A stretch of 64,000 bases of DNA. It comes from Verrucomicrobiota bacterium. Its GTDB lineage: Bacteria > Verrucomicrobiota > Kiritimatiellia > CAIQIC01. Of the stretch, positions 47,045 to 55,215 are shown piece by piece (the first letter of the stretch is position 1; each line of letters opens with the position of its first letter). Below the pieces are notes generated by a model. That model was not told the origin of the DNA and did not search any database. It saw only the letters and a list, made by a program, of their open reading frames with translations. The position numbers and the translations under genes were made by a program. Location of the stretch: assembly GCA_004321905.1 (NCBI GenBank), contig SCQF01000028.1, forward strand, positions 50,666 to 114,665. Direction: 5' to 3'.

Positions 47045-47635
47045 CGCTTTGGCGGGAATGAATTTCAGCGCGACTTCGTTGATGCAGTAGCGCTTGCCGG
47101 TCGGCGGCGGCCCATCGTCAAAAACATGTCCAAGGTGCGCATCGCAACGCGCGCATTGTACTTCCACCCGCGTCATCCCGTGACTTTTGTCGGTGATGTA
47201 TTGCAGGCGGTCGGGCGCGACCGGCTCGAAGAAGCTTGGCCAGCCGGTGCCGGACTGGAATTTTTTACCGGAGTTGAAGAGTTCCAGCCCGCAACATACA
47301 CACTGGAACGCACCGGTCTTTTTGCTTAGATGCAAGGTTCCGCAGAAGGCCGGCTCGGTGCCCTTCTGCCGCGTCACCTCGTACTGCTCTGGCGTCAGCA
47401 GTTTCCGCCATTCGGCGTCCGTCTTGATAACCTTTTGCATGGTGTTGGTTCCTTTCACGGGCGCAGGCACCGATTGCTTTGCAGGCGGTTGGGCTGTGCA
47501 ACCGGCGAACAGGAAGGCGCACAGCAGTGCTGGAAAAACCGGTAGGGACGGCGCGCCGCGCCGTCCGTTGTTTGCGGGCGGGCGGACGGCGCGGCGCGCC
47601 GTCCCTACCAACACAGAATGGTCAAACATTTTCAT
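47039..47635 (-). CDS. msrB: Peptide methionine-R-sulfoxide reductase B
   Basis: 198 residues from 47635, with a lipobox-like LLCAFLFAGC after a long Arg-rich leader that is itself encoded by an inverted repeat. An internal ATG at 47438-47440 has AAAGGA at 9 bases and gives a 133-residue cytosolic enzyme. Zinc CxxC pairs (CVCC, CARC) and catalytic cysteine in GKRYCINEVALKF are intact. Same two-start arrangement as the convergent msrA. Confidence 0.92.
   Translation of the reverse strand: MKMFDHSVLVGTARRAVRPPANNGRRGAPSLPVFPALLCAFLFAGCTAQPPAKQSVPAPVKGTNTMQKVIKTDAEWRKLLTPEQYEVTRQKGTEPAFCGTLHLSKKTGAFQCVCCGLELFNSGKKFQSGTGWPSFFEPVAPDRLQYITDKSHGMTRVEVQCARCDAHLGHVFDDGPPPTGKRYCINEVALKFIPAKAK
47541..47609. 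repeat. REP-like inverted repeat with 26-bp perfect arms inside the msrB leader
   Basis: Arms 47541-47566 and 47584-47609 (GGTAGGGACGGCGCGCC...) pair perfectly around a 17-base loop. On the minus strand it encodes the basic stretch GTARRAVRPP...GRRGAPSLP between the first start codon and the hydrophobic signal of MsrB. Looks like a dispersed palindrome inserted in or near the gene start. Confidence 0.8.
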
Positions 47636-47655
47636 CGTGTGCGAACCCTACTTGG

Positions 47656-48294
47656 TCAGGTTGGATTTTCAAGTCCCAGCAGTTCACGGATCGGGCGGAA
47701 GCTGCGGCGGTGGTGCGGCGTGACGCCCAATGTACGCAGGGCGCGCTGATGAACTTCGGTCCCATAACCTTTGTGGGCGGCAAAACCGTAGGCGGGAAAT
47801 TCGCGATCCAATTCCAGCATCTGCCGGTCACGCGTGACCTTGGCGATGATGCTGGCGGCAGCGATGGAAAGGCTCAAGGAATCACCACGGACGATAGCGC
47901 GGTGCGGGCAAGGTAGGCCCTTCACCGGCAAGCCATCCACCAGCGCAAAGTCTGCCGGTGGCTGGAGCGCCGCGAGCGCGCGGGCCATCGCCAGATGCGT
48001 CGCGCGTAGAATGTTCAGCTCGTCAATTTCCGCCACGCTGGCCTGCCCCACTCCAATGGCGACTTCCGTGCGCTGTTGGAGCAACTCAAAAAAAAACTCA
48101 CGCCGCTGGGGCGTGAGTTTTTTGGAATCGTTGAGACCGCGCAACAATCCGTTCAATTCAGTTTGGGCAAAAGCCGGTTCGATGACCACGGCGGCAGCCA
48201 CCACCGGGCCGGCCCACGGGCCGCGCCCGGCTTCGTCCACGCCAGCGAGGCGCTGAACACCTTCGGCCCAGCAGACGCGCTCATGATCGAGCAC
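47656..48294 (-). CDS. rnhB: Ribonuclease HII
   Basis: 212 residues. Catalytic region AGVDEAGRGPWAGPVVAAAV, conserved NDSKKLTPQRRE, LVDGLPVKGL, IAAASIIAKVTRDR and HKGYGTEVHQRAL. Removes RNA from RNA-DNA hybrids. Fourteen bases after rplS. The DSKKLT segment is encoded by DNA that forms a perfect terminator-type hairpin followed by nine T on the coding strand. Last gene of the ffh-rpsP-khpA-trmD-rplS-rnhB group. Confidence 0.95.
   Translation of the reverse strand: MLDHERVCWAEGVQRLAGVDEAGRGPWAGPVVAAAVVIEPAFAQTELNGLLRGLNDSKKLTPQRREFFFELLQQRTEVAIGVGQASVAEIDELNILRATHLAMARALAALQPPADFALVDGLPVKGLPCPHRAIVRGDSLSLSIAAASIIAKVTRDRQMLELDREFPAYGFAAHKGYGTEVHQRALRTLGVTPHHRRSFRPIRELLGLENPT
48088..48123 (-). 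terminator. Intrinsic-terminator-like hairpin inside rnhB
   Basis: AAAAAACTCACGCC (48091-48104) and GGCGTGAGTTTTTT (48110-48123) form a perfect 14-bp stem with a 5-base loop. On the rnhB coding strand the 3' arm runs into nine consecutive T (48096-48088), the canonical form of a rho-independent terminator. The reverse strand also ends in six T. It lies about 70 codons into rnhB. Confidence 0.6.
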
Positions 48295-48308
48295 GGCATC
48301 CTCCGGCG

Positions 48309-48695
48309 TCAGGCCTTGGCGGCAGCGGCGACGGGCTTGGCGTCCGGCTCGACTTCGTCATCAAGCTTGGTGGCCTTGCCGGTGCGGCTGCGCAGATAGT
48401 AGAGCTTGGCACGGCGGACGCGGCTGGATTTCTCCACCTCGACCTTGGTCACGCTCGGCGAGCAAATCGGGAAAATACGCTCAACGCCTTCGCCGTAGCT
48501 GATGCGACGCACGGTGAACGTTTCTGTGGCGCCACGCCCATCGCGAGCGATGACCGTGCCGGCGAAAACCTGAACGCGTTCTTTGTCGCCTTCCTTGATT
48601 TTCACGTGAACGCGTACGGAGTCGCCGACGGAAAATTCCGGGGCAGCATCCTTCTTCAATTGTTCCTGACGAATCGCTTCAAGTATCTTGCTCAT
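48309..48695 (-). CDS. rplS: 50S ribosomal protein L19
   Basis: 128 residues, about 12 more than E. coli because of an Ala/Lys/Asp-rich tail ([17 protein letters not shown]). Core motifs [52 protein letters not shown] and [20 protein letters not shown]. Start lies 17 bases inside the end of trmD, so it is translationally coupled. Confidence 0.97.
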   Translation of the reverse strand: MSKILEAIRQEQLKKDAAPEFSVGDSVRVHVKIKEGDKERVQVFAGTVIARDGRGATETFTVRRISYGEGVERIFPICSPSVTKVEVEKSSRVRRAKLYYLRSRTGKATKLDDEVEPDAKPVAAAAKA

Positions 48696-49392
48696 GCTTA
48701 TCCTGTCCTTCCTCTTTCAACAAATCCGGCCGTCGCTCACGCGTACGCCGGTGCGCGGCCTCCGCCCGCCAGCGGTCAATCGCCGCATGGTTGCCGGACA
48801 TCAGCACCTCCGGCACCTTCAGCCCGCGGAACTCCGCCGGACGCGTATACTGCGGATACTCCAACTGCCCCGCCGCAAACGATTCTTCCTCGGTGGCGCC
48901 CTCGCCGCCCAACACATTCGGCAGCAACCGCACCACCGCATCAATCACCACCGCCGCCGGCAACACCCCGTTGGTCAGCACATAGTCGCCGATGGAGATT
49001 TCTTCATCCACCACCGCCTGCCGGATGCGTTCATCCACGCCCTCATAGTGGCCGCAGACGAAGATCAGGTGCTGCTCGTCGGCCAACCGCCGCGCCGTCG
49101 CCTGATCGAACCGCCGCCCTTGCGGCGTCATCAAAATCACCCGCGAACCTGCCGTCCGCGCGGCTTCCACCGCCGCGAACACCGGCTCGCATTTCATCAC
49201 CATCCCCGGCCCGCCGCCGAACGGCCGATCATCGGTCGTCCGGTGCACGTCGGTGGTGAAGGTCCGCAGATTCACCGCGCGAAAAATCACCGCGCCCATC
49301 TGCGCCGCACGCTTCATCATGCTCACGCCCAGAAAGCCGTCCAGCATCTCCGGGAAGATGGTGATGACGTCAATCTGCAGCGGCGTGCGCAT
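48679..49392 (-). CDS. trmD: tRNA (guanine-37-N1)-methyltransferase
   Basis: 237 residues from ATG 49390-49392 ([16 protein letters not shown]). Trefoil-knot SPOUT enzyme: [50 protein letters not shown]. Methylates G37 to prevent frameshifting. Located between khpA and rplS as usual, but rimM, which normally precedes it, is absent. Confidence 0.97.
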   Translation of the reverse strand: MRTPLQIDVITIFPEMLDGFLGVSMMKRAAQMGAVIFRAVNLRTFTTDVHRTTDDRPFGGGPGMVMKCEPVFAAVEAARTAGSRVILMTPQGRRFDQATARRLADEQHLIFVCGHYEGVDERIRQAVVDEEISIGDYVLTNGVLPAAVVIDAVVRLLPNVLGGEGATEEESFAAGQLEYPQYTRPAEFRGLKVPEVLMSGNHAAIDRWRAEAAHRRTRERRPDLLKEEGQDKHEQDT

Positions 49393-49405
49393 ACAGCGCC
49401 CAGCC

Positions 49406-49636
49406 TCACTCGACAATTTCGAGCATGGCGCGCCGGCCATTCTTGGCCGCCAAGGCGCCGAGCAGCGTGCGTACCGCGCTGACCGTACGGCCGCTCTTGC
49501 CGATCAACTTGCCGATATCCTCGGCATGGCAGCGCAGCTCGAACACGGTCAAATGCTCACCCGCCAACTCCGCCACGCGAATATCCTCGGGGTGGTCGGC
49601 GAGCGCGCGCAAAATCTGTTCTACAAACTCTCTCAT
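49406..49636 (-). CDS. khpA: KH-domain RNA-binding protein KhpA
   Basis: 76 residues. Single type-II KH domain with the GxxG loop in [25 protein letters not shown]. Normal length. Sits between rpsP and trmD, its conserved place; in other bacteria KhpA pairs with KhpB in RNA binding. Thirteen bases to trmD. Confidence 0.93.
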   Translation of the reverse strand: MREFVEQILRALADHPEDIRVAELAGEHLTVFELRCHAEDIGKLIGKSGRTVSAVRTLLGALAAKNGRRAMLEIVE

Positions 49637-49651
49637 GGACCGCGTTTCCCG

Positions 49652-49915
49652 TTACGCCTGCGCGGCCGGCGTGGCCGCCTTGCGCAACTTCCGCATCAGA
49701 CTGCGCACGGTATCGGAAAGCCGCGCGCCCTTGCTGACCCAGTACTCCACGCGGTCGGCCTTCAGCTCGAAGTTGGTGCCCTTTTTCTTCGGGTCATACC
49801 AGCCCAAGGCTTCCAGGAAGCGCCCCTCGTTGGGACGCCGCGAATCGGTCGCCACGACACGGAAGAACGGCTTTTTGTTTCCGCCCATCCGCCGCAACCT
49901 GACGATGACTGCCAT
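49652..49915 (-). CDS. rpsP: 30S ribosomal protein S16
   Basis: 87 residues: MAVIVRLRRMGGNKKPFFRVVATDSRRPNEGRFLEALGWYDP is diagnostic. Normal length with a short basic tail. Fifteen bases before khpA. The gap to ffh (49916-50148) holds a palindrome pair. Confidence 0.97.
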   Translation of the reverse strand: MAVIVRLRRMGGNKKPFFRVVATDSRRPNEGRFLEALGWYDPKKKGTNFELKADRVEYWVSKGARLSDTVRSLMRKLRKAATPAAQA

Positions 49916-50095
49916 AACATTCCTCCAGACTCACAACCGGCCGGCCCGCCGCACACGCAGACGCCGCCGCCGGACAAACGAGCGCGGTTCTATAGCCTAT
50001 TCCCCCACCGGCGGCAACCTTTTTTCCGGGAAAAATCGGATTATTTCACCACCGAGGACACAGAGATCACCGAGAAATTCCGCCGAAAACAGCCC

Positions 50096-50146
50096 CTTTC
50101 CAAACCTTGGAAGTCGAAATCATCACTTTTTCCAAACCTTGGAAAC
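50096..50146. repeat. Palindrome pair K (centres 50105/50137, spacing 32)
   Basis: CTTTCCAAACCTTGGAAG and TTTTCCAAACCTTGGAAAC, just after the ffh stop. Confidence 0.9.
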
Positions 50147-50148
50147 GG

Positions 50149-51483
50149 CTAGAATTTCTTCATCCGCAGCATCTTCTTCTGCAGCTTGCCCATCTTCTGC
50201 ATCATCTGCTGCGCCCGCCGGAAATTGTTCAATACTTCGTTGACGGCGGTAACGTCGGTGCCGCTGCCACGGGCAATGCGCCGTTTGCGGCTGGCGTCGA
50301 GGACTTCGGGTCGTCGCCGCTCCTGTTTCGTCATCGAACGGATGATCGCCTCGGCGCGCTTCAGCTCCTGCTCGGAGTTGGCCATCGCCTGCTCGCGCAC
50401 ATCCGCCGGTATCTGCCCCGCCCCCGGCAGCATTTCCAGCAAGCTGCCCATTGAACCGAGTTTTTTCATCTGCTGCATCTGCGCGAGAAAGTCTTCCAGC
50501 GTCAGCGTTTTCTTGCGGAGCGTTTCTTCGGCCTGCGCCAGCATTTCCACATCCACCGCCGCCTGCGCCTTCTCGACCAAGCTGACGATATCGCCCATGC
50601 CGAGGATCCGCGACGCCATCCGGTCGGGATGAAACATTTCCAAATCGTCGGGCCGCTCGCCGACGCCCACCATTAAAATCGGGCACTTCGCCACATGCTG
50701 CACGCTCAAGGCCGCGCCGCCGCGCGCGTCACCATCGAGTTTCGTCAGGAGCAAACCGGTCAGCCCGATCTCGCGGTGGAACGTCTCGGCGACGTTGACC
50801 GCCTCCTGACCAATCGCCGCATCGAGCACGAGCACGGCGTTACGCGGTGCCAGAATTTCTTTCAGCTCTTTGAGTTCCTGCACCAACTCGGCGTCCACTT
50901 GCAACCGGCCCGCGGAGTCGAAGAGGGCAATATCCCAGCCGCCCTGCTCCACCTCGCGTAGCGCGCGCCGTCCAAAATCATGAATTCCTTCGTCTGTCTG
51001 CGGCCCGACGAAGTCCACACCGACCTGTCCCGCCAAAATCTTGAGTTGTTCGACCGCCGCCGGACGTTTCAAATCGCACGCGACGAGCACCACGCGGCGG
51101 CCCTGCTTTTTCCAGAAGCGTGCCAGCTTGCCCGCCGTCGTCGTCTTGCCGGCGCCGTTGAGCCCGAGCAGCAGCACCTTCGCCGGCTGGCCGCCGCCGA
51201 GATCGAACTCGCGTGTACCACCGCCCAGCAACGCCACCAATTCATCGTGAACATGTTTGATGACCTGCTGACCGGGTGTGACGCTATCGAGCACTTCTGC
51301 GCCGAGGCACTTGGCTTGGACGCGGGCGATGAATTCGCGCGCCACCTGAAAATTGACGTCGGCCTCCAACAGCGCCATGCGTACTTCGCGCAACGCATCT
51401 TGGACATTGCGCTCCGTCAATTTTCCGTAGCCGCGCAGGTTTTTGAACACCTTTTGCAGCGAAGCTGAAAGTTTATCGAACAC
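50149..51483 (-). CDS. ffh: Signal recognition particle protein Ffh (SRP54)
   Basis: 444 residues from GTG 51481-51483 (GGAGAACAGCAC upstream), giving the family start VFDKLSASLQKVFKNLRG. N domain, then G domain with LLGLNGAGKTTTAGKLA, DSAGRLQVD and TKLDGDARGGAALS, then the Met-rich M domain (FLAQMQQMKKLGSM, MMQKMGKLQKKMLRMKKF). GNGAGK and DSAGR replace the commoner GSGK and DTAGR. Co-translational targeting GTPase. Confidence 0.97.
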   Translation of the reverse strand: MFDKLSASLQKVFKNLRGYGKLTERNVQDALREVRMALLEADVNFQVAREFIARVQAKCLGAEVLDSVTPGQQVIKHVHDELVALLGGGTREFDLGGGQPAKVLLLGLNGAGKTTTAGKLARFWKKQGRRVVLVACDLKRPAAVEQLKILAGQVGVDFVGPQTDEGIHDFGRRALREVEQGGWDIALFDSAGRLQVDAELVQELKELKEILAPRNAVLVLDAAIGQEAVNVAETFHREIGLTGLLLTKLDGDARGGAALSVQHVAKCPILMVGVGERPDDLEMFHPDRMASRILGMGDIVSLVEKAQAAVDVEMLAQAEETLRKKTLTLEDFLAQMQQMKKLGSMGSLLEMLPGAGQIPADVREQAMANSEQELKRAEAIIRSMTKQERRRPEVLDASRKRRIARGSGTDVTAVNEVLNNFRRAQQMMQKMGKLQKKMLRMKKF

Positions 51484-51550
51484 GTGCTGTTCTCCGTTCG
51501 GCGGCGGCGACCTTGGCAAATCCGCACGCGTTCAGCAAGCCCGCGCGAAA

Positions 51551-51601
51551 TTTTCCAAGGCCTGGAAAAACGAACCGTGTGGTTTTCCAAACCTTGGCAA
51601 G
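51551..51601. repeat. Palindrome pair L (centres 51560/51592, spacing 32)
   Basis: TTTTCCAAGGCCTGGAAAA and TTTTCCAAACCTTGGCAAG, between the divergent ffh and flavoprotein genes. Confidence 0.9.
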
Positions 51602-51656
51602 GCAACGGTTCAGCCCCCGCCTTTTTGTAAGATTTGTGTTAGCTTGAAATTGCCTT

Positions 51657-53123
51657 ATGGCTATTTTGATGAATATGAAGCATATTGCGCATGTGAACCA
51701 TAAACTGCCCATCATCATTCAAGGCGGCATGGGCGCAGGTGTGTCCAACTGGCGCTTGGCGCAAGCGGTGTCGCGACTGGGGCAACTCGGCGTCGTCTCC
51801 GGGACTGCGTTGGGTCAGATTCTTTCCCGGCGGTTGCAGGATGGTGACGTCGAAGGGCATATCCGGCGCGCATTGGAACATTTTCCTTTCCCGCGCATCG
51901 CGCAGCGAATTTTAGACGCGCATTTCATCCCCGAAGGGCGGAAAGATAAGGCCCGCTACCGTCCGACCCAAATGCACTCGGTCAAGAATGACCCGTTGAT
52001 TCAGGAACTTTGCATCGTCGGCAATTTCGTGGAAGTGTTTCTGGCGCGGGAAGGCCACGACAATCCCGTGGGCATCAACTATCTCGAAAAAATCCAGTTG
52101 CCGCACCTGCCTTCGCTCTATGGTGCCATGCTGGCGGGCGTCGCCGTCGTGATTGTCGGGGCCGGCATTCCGCTGGAATTTCCCGCAGCGCTGACGGCGC
52201 TGGCCATGCATCAGCCGGCCACCTATACCGTACACGTTTCCGGCCTGCCGGCTGGCGAGACCTGCCGCTTGACCTTTGATCCCGCCCTTTTTCACGAACC
52301 CGGCGAAATACCGCCGGCGCTGGCGCGACCGAAATTCCTGCCGATTGTTTCCTCCGACGCGTTGGCCGCAATTCTGCACAAGCGCGCCAAAGGCTTCGTG
52401 GATGGGTTCATCATCGAAGGGCCGCTGGCCGGCGGTCACAATGCGCCACCGCGCGGACGGCTGACACTGACCGCAGACGGTCAACCGGTTTATGGGCCGC
52501 GCGACGAAGTGTCGCTGGAGAGCATCCGCCAACTGGGCCTGCCGTTCTGGCTGGCCGGTTCCTATGGCTCGCCCGAACGTGTGCGCGAGGCGCTGGCCGC
52601 CGGTGCCGCCGGAGTGCAGGTGGGTACACCTTTTGCTTTGTGCACAGAATCGGGCCTCACCCCGGAATTCCGGCGGGAACTCATTCAAAAAGCACTGGCA
52701 GGCGACGCCAAAGTCTTCACCGATCCCCTCGCCTCACCTACGGGATTTCCGTTCAAGGTCGCCGAACTGACCGGCACGCTTTCCGATCGCGACATCTATA
52801 GCGACCGGCGGCGGGTCTGTGACCTTGGCCTTTTACGTGAACCCTATCAACGTGACGATGGCACCATGGGTTACCGCTGTCCCGCAGAGCCGACCGCTGC
52901 CTTTGTCGCCAAGGGCGGCAAGGCGGAAGACGCCGTCGGGCGCAAGTGTCTGTGCAATGCCCTGATCGCCAACGTCGGCATGCCGCAACAACTAGCGGAT
53001 GGTAACACCGAACTCCCGCTCATCACGCTGGGCGACGACTTCACCGGCATCGGTCGCTTTTGTACGTCGGAACATCCGGACTTCACCGCCGCCGATGTCA
53101 TCCGCACGTTGCTGGGTACGTAA
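51657..53123 (+). CDS. FMN-dependent nitronate monooxygenase-like / PfaD-like oxidoreductase
   Basis: 488 residues; start uncertain among ATG 51657, 51669 and 51675, none with a strong Shine-Dalgarno. TIM-barrel signatures: IIIQGGMGAGVSNWRLAQAVSRLGQLGVVSG at the N-terminus, GFIIEGPLAGGHNAPPRG and AGAAGVQVGTPFALCTESG for FMN phosphate binding. A C-terminal cysteine-containing extension (CDLGLLREPY, GYRCPAEP, GRKCLCNALIANVG) is longer than in classical nitronate monooxygenases and more like PfaD-type enoyl reductases. Natural substrate unknown. Confidence 0.8.
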   Translation: MAILMNMKHIAHVNHKLPIIIQGGMGAGVSNWRLAQAVSRLGQLGVVSGTALGQILSRRLQDGDVEGHIRRALEHFPFPRIAQRILDAHFIPEGRKDKARYRPTQMHSVKNDPLIQELCIVGNFVEVFLAREGHDNPVGINYLEKIQLPHLPSLYGAMLAGVAVVIVGAGIPLEFPAALTALAMHQPATYTVHVSGLPAGETCRLTFDPALFHEPGEIPPALARPKFLPIVSSDALAAILHKRAKGFVDGFIIEGPLAGGHNAPPRGRLTLTADGQPVYGPRDEVSLESIRQLGLPFWLAGSYGSPERVREALAAGAAGVQVGTPFALCTESGLTPEFRRELIQKALAGDAKVFTDPLASPTGFPFKVAELTGTLSDRDIYSDRRRVCDLGLLREPYQRDDGTMGYRCPAEPTAAFVAKGGKAEDAVGRKCLCNALIANVGMPQQLADGNTELPLITLGDDFTGIGRFCTSEHPDFTAADVIRTLLGT

Positions 53124-53212
53124 ACCTGATTTTTCACCGCCGCTGTCGCACACCGGGCAGAACATTGCTTTTGTCGGAAGCACTGAATAGAATTTCCACA
53201 AAAGGACTTCGC

Positions 53213-53617
53213 ATGAAAACATCCGGATGGTTTGTAGTGCTGACAAGTCTGCCCTTGCTGTTTTTGAGCGCGTGCGAATGGTCGCACAGCGCCGACCACC
53301 CGACCGTCATCCTGACGGTGGAAGACAATGGCCGCACCGTCGGCTTGCCGCTCCATGCGAACTTGGAAGTGGTGCTCAAAGGCAATCCCTCCACCGGCTA
53401 CCGCTGGCAGACCATCGCCATCAATCCAGCCATCCTGCAATATCAGAGCACGGAGTATAATCCGGACAGCACCGATATCGGCGCCAGCGGCACCTATCTT
53501 TTCCACTACCAAGCCACCGCCCTCGGCTCCTCGCCCCTGCAACTTCATTACAGCGATACCAACGGTCTGAACACCACGCTCTCCTTCACCGTGACGGTGA
53601 ACGTCACCGCACAATAA
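53213..53617 (+). CDS. Chagasin-like (I42) cysteine-protease-inhibitor-family lipoprotein
   Basis: 134 residues from ATG 53213 (AAAGGA upstream). Lipobox LLFLSAC. The mature part is a small beta-sandwich with the inhibitor-loop motif NPSTGYRW (chagasin NPTTGY/F) and a later GASGTYLFHYQATALGSSPLQLHY strand pair similar to the GxxG and RxW loops of the I42 family. Likely periplasmic or surface anchored. Target protease unknown. Confidence 0.82.
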   Translation: MKTSGWFVVLTSLPLLFLSACEWSHSADHPTVILTVEDNGRTVGLPLHANLEVVLKGNPSTGYRWQTIAINPAILQYQSTEYNPDSTDIGASGTYLFHYQATALGSSPLQLHYSDTNGLNTTLSFTVTVNVTAQ

Positions 53618-53621
53618 ACCC

Positions 53622-53750
53622 GTGCGCCTCTGGACCATCCATCCACGACACTTGGACCGGCAGGGTTTGCTGGCGCTGTGGCGCGCAGGCCTGCTGGTAC
53701 AAAAGTTTTGCACGGCAAAACACGTGGTTATCAAAATCATTCGCAACTGA
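53622..53750 (+). pseudogene. 5' fragment of a pyrimidine-dimer DNA glycosylase/endonuclease V-like gene
   Basis: A GTG frame beginning 2 bases after the inhibitor gene reads VRLWTIHPRHLDRQGLLALW RAGLLVQK, the characteristic N-terminus (MRLWxxHPKYLDxxGLVALWREGLLA) of the bacterial endonuclease-V-like family of about 140-150 residues. After about 28 codons the match ends (FCTAKHVVIKIIRN) and a stop follows. The rest of the gene is not found nearby. Best read as a decayed or deleted gene. Confidence 0.6.
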
Positions 53751-53897
53751 CCCGCTTCAAAAATCATCCGAATCCCGGCCCTTGCGGGGGTTGTTAACGC
53801 CAACAACCGTTAGGTGCACCCGTCCGCTTAGGGTGGTGCACGTAGTCTGTGCATGTGCCGGCTTGGAAAACACACCGTGGCCCGTTAAGATTACGTC
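53751..53897. other. Intergenic remnant
   Basis: No coding frame. Contains a short GC-rich dyad (CCCGGCCCTTGCGGGGG region), an AACAACCGTTAGG stretch and half a palindrome (GGCTTGGAAAAC, about 53859-53870). Possibly leftover of the deleted endonuclease gene. Confidence 0.4.
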
Positions 53898-55148
53898 ATG
53901 CGTAAGTTTCTGGCGAGTCTACTGGCAATCTTAATTTCCGCAGAGACGGCTTCGGCAGCCAACAGCACCAACGCGCCCGCCACTCCGGTCTTTTCGCGCC
54001 ACTGCCGCGTCAGCGGTCCTGATTCGGCCAACAACGCGGTTGTCGCGGCCTATGCCGAGGCTGCGTTGACGAAAAGCGTGCACTTGACCGGATTGATGAT
54101 CCGCCAAGAACTTTTTCCTCCGATCAAGATCGAAATCGCAGTAGACAATGACCAGCCGGAACAGCGCGTGACCAAGTTGCAAAACATGGCCGACGGGTTG
54201 CTTGATCAGCGCATCCGCATGCTCAACCCCGCCCATGCCGACATCGAAGATTTTCTGGAGGCACTGAGCTGGCTGCTATTGAATCGGCTGGCGGTCCAAG
54301 CGCAGACGCGGATGACGATGCCCGCGCCACCCCGGATGCCGGAATGGCTGTCGGTGGGCTTGGCCCAGAATCTATTTTCGCAATATCCTTTGCGCAATCG
54401 TCAGGTAACCCTGCGCCGTTGGCAACAGGGTCGCACCACACGATTGGCTGAAGTGCTCACGTGGCGCTTACTACCGGAGGGACGCTGGACCGGGAAGGCC
54501 GTCTGCGGCACGGCCGTCGAGTGGCTCTTGAGCCAGCCCAACCGCACCACGCTGCTCGCGGCATTATTGGCGCGAACGATGGCGCAACAACCGATCACCG
54601 TAGAATGGCTGGCCCAACGGCTGCCGAATACGCCCACCGCACGCGACTTGGAAAAACAATGGGATTTGTGGGTGCTGCACTGGGCGGACGCCGTGCCCAA
54701 CTTGGGGACGTTGACCCGACAACAAACCGATGCCCTACGCGACGTACTCCAGATTGATCCCAGCGCCTATAGCGGCGGCCCATCGAGCAACGTGCGGCTG
54801 ACGGCGGACTATCTCATTGAGCACCGCCAAGAAGAGTGGATTCGCCGGCTGGCGGAACAAGTAGGCGCCGCGTTGCCATCATTGGGCCTGGGGCGTCCAC
54901 TGGAATTTCAGCAAGTTTTGGCCTCCTTTGAGCAGTTTTTCGATTCCATCGCCGATGCGTCGTCGCATAACCGGCTGGCGCGCTTTTTTCATCGCCCACC
55001 CAGCGAGAAAAAATTACGCAGCCAACTAGCGGCGGCCCAGCAACAGCTTATCGCCCTTGAAAAAACACTGGATGAACGACAGCGTTACCTGGAGCGGGTG
55101 GCTGAAAAAATCCAGCAGGCGTCCGCCACCAACGCGCCGCCGCCATGA
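53898..55148 (+). CDS. Secreted hypothetical protein
   Basis: 416 residues with a signal peptide (MRKFLASLLAILISAETASA). A central segment RMPEWLSVGLAQNLF recalls the W-x-x-E/V-G-L-A helix of peptidase-MA-like (gluzincin) proteins, but no HExxH is present, so catalysis is doubtful. C-terminal 60 residues form a coiled coil (KKLRSQLAAAQQQLIALEKTLDERQRYLERVAEKIQQ). Not recognised further. Precedes argH. Confidence 0.7.
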   Translation: MRKFLASLLAILISAETASAANSTNAPATPVFSRHCRVSGPDSANNAVVAAYAEAALTKSVHLTGLMIRQELFPPIKIEIAVDNDQPEQRVTKLQNMADGLLDQRIRMLNPAHADIEDFLEALSWLLLNRLAVQAQTRMTMPAPPRMPEWLSVGLAQNLFSQYPLRNRQVTLRRWQQGRTTRLAEVLTWRLLPEGRWTGKAVCGTAVEWLLSQPNRTTLLAALLARTMAQQPITVEWLAQRLPNTPTARDLEKQWDLWVLHWADAVPNLGTLTRQQTDALRDVLQIDPSAYSGGPSSNVRLTADYLIEHRQEEWIRRLAEQVGAALPSLGLGRPLEFQQVLASFEQFFDSIADASSHNRLARFFHRPPSEKKLRSQLAAAQQQLIALEKTLDERQRYLERVAEKIQQASATNAPPP

Positions 55149-55215
55149 CGCGAAGCTTGACAGCACGTGCCGTTCCCCTACCCTCATGGCAACCGCGAAA
55201 AGTGAAGAGGCGCCG

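Noticed and set aside
53898..55148. Metallopeptidase call for the secreted protein
   Set aside because: Only a weak W-x-x-x-G-L-A resemblance; no zinc-binding HExxH is present.
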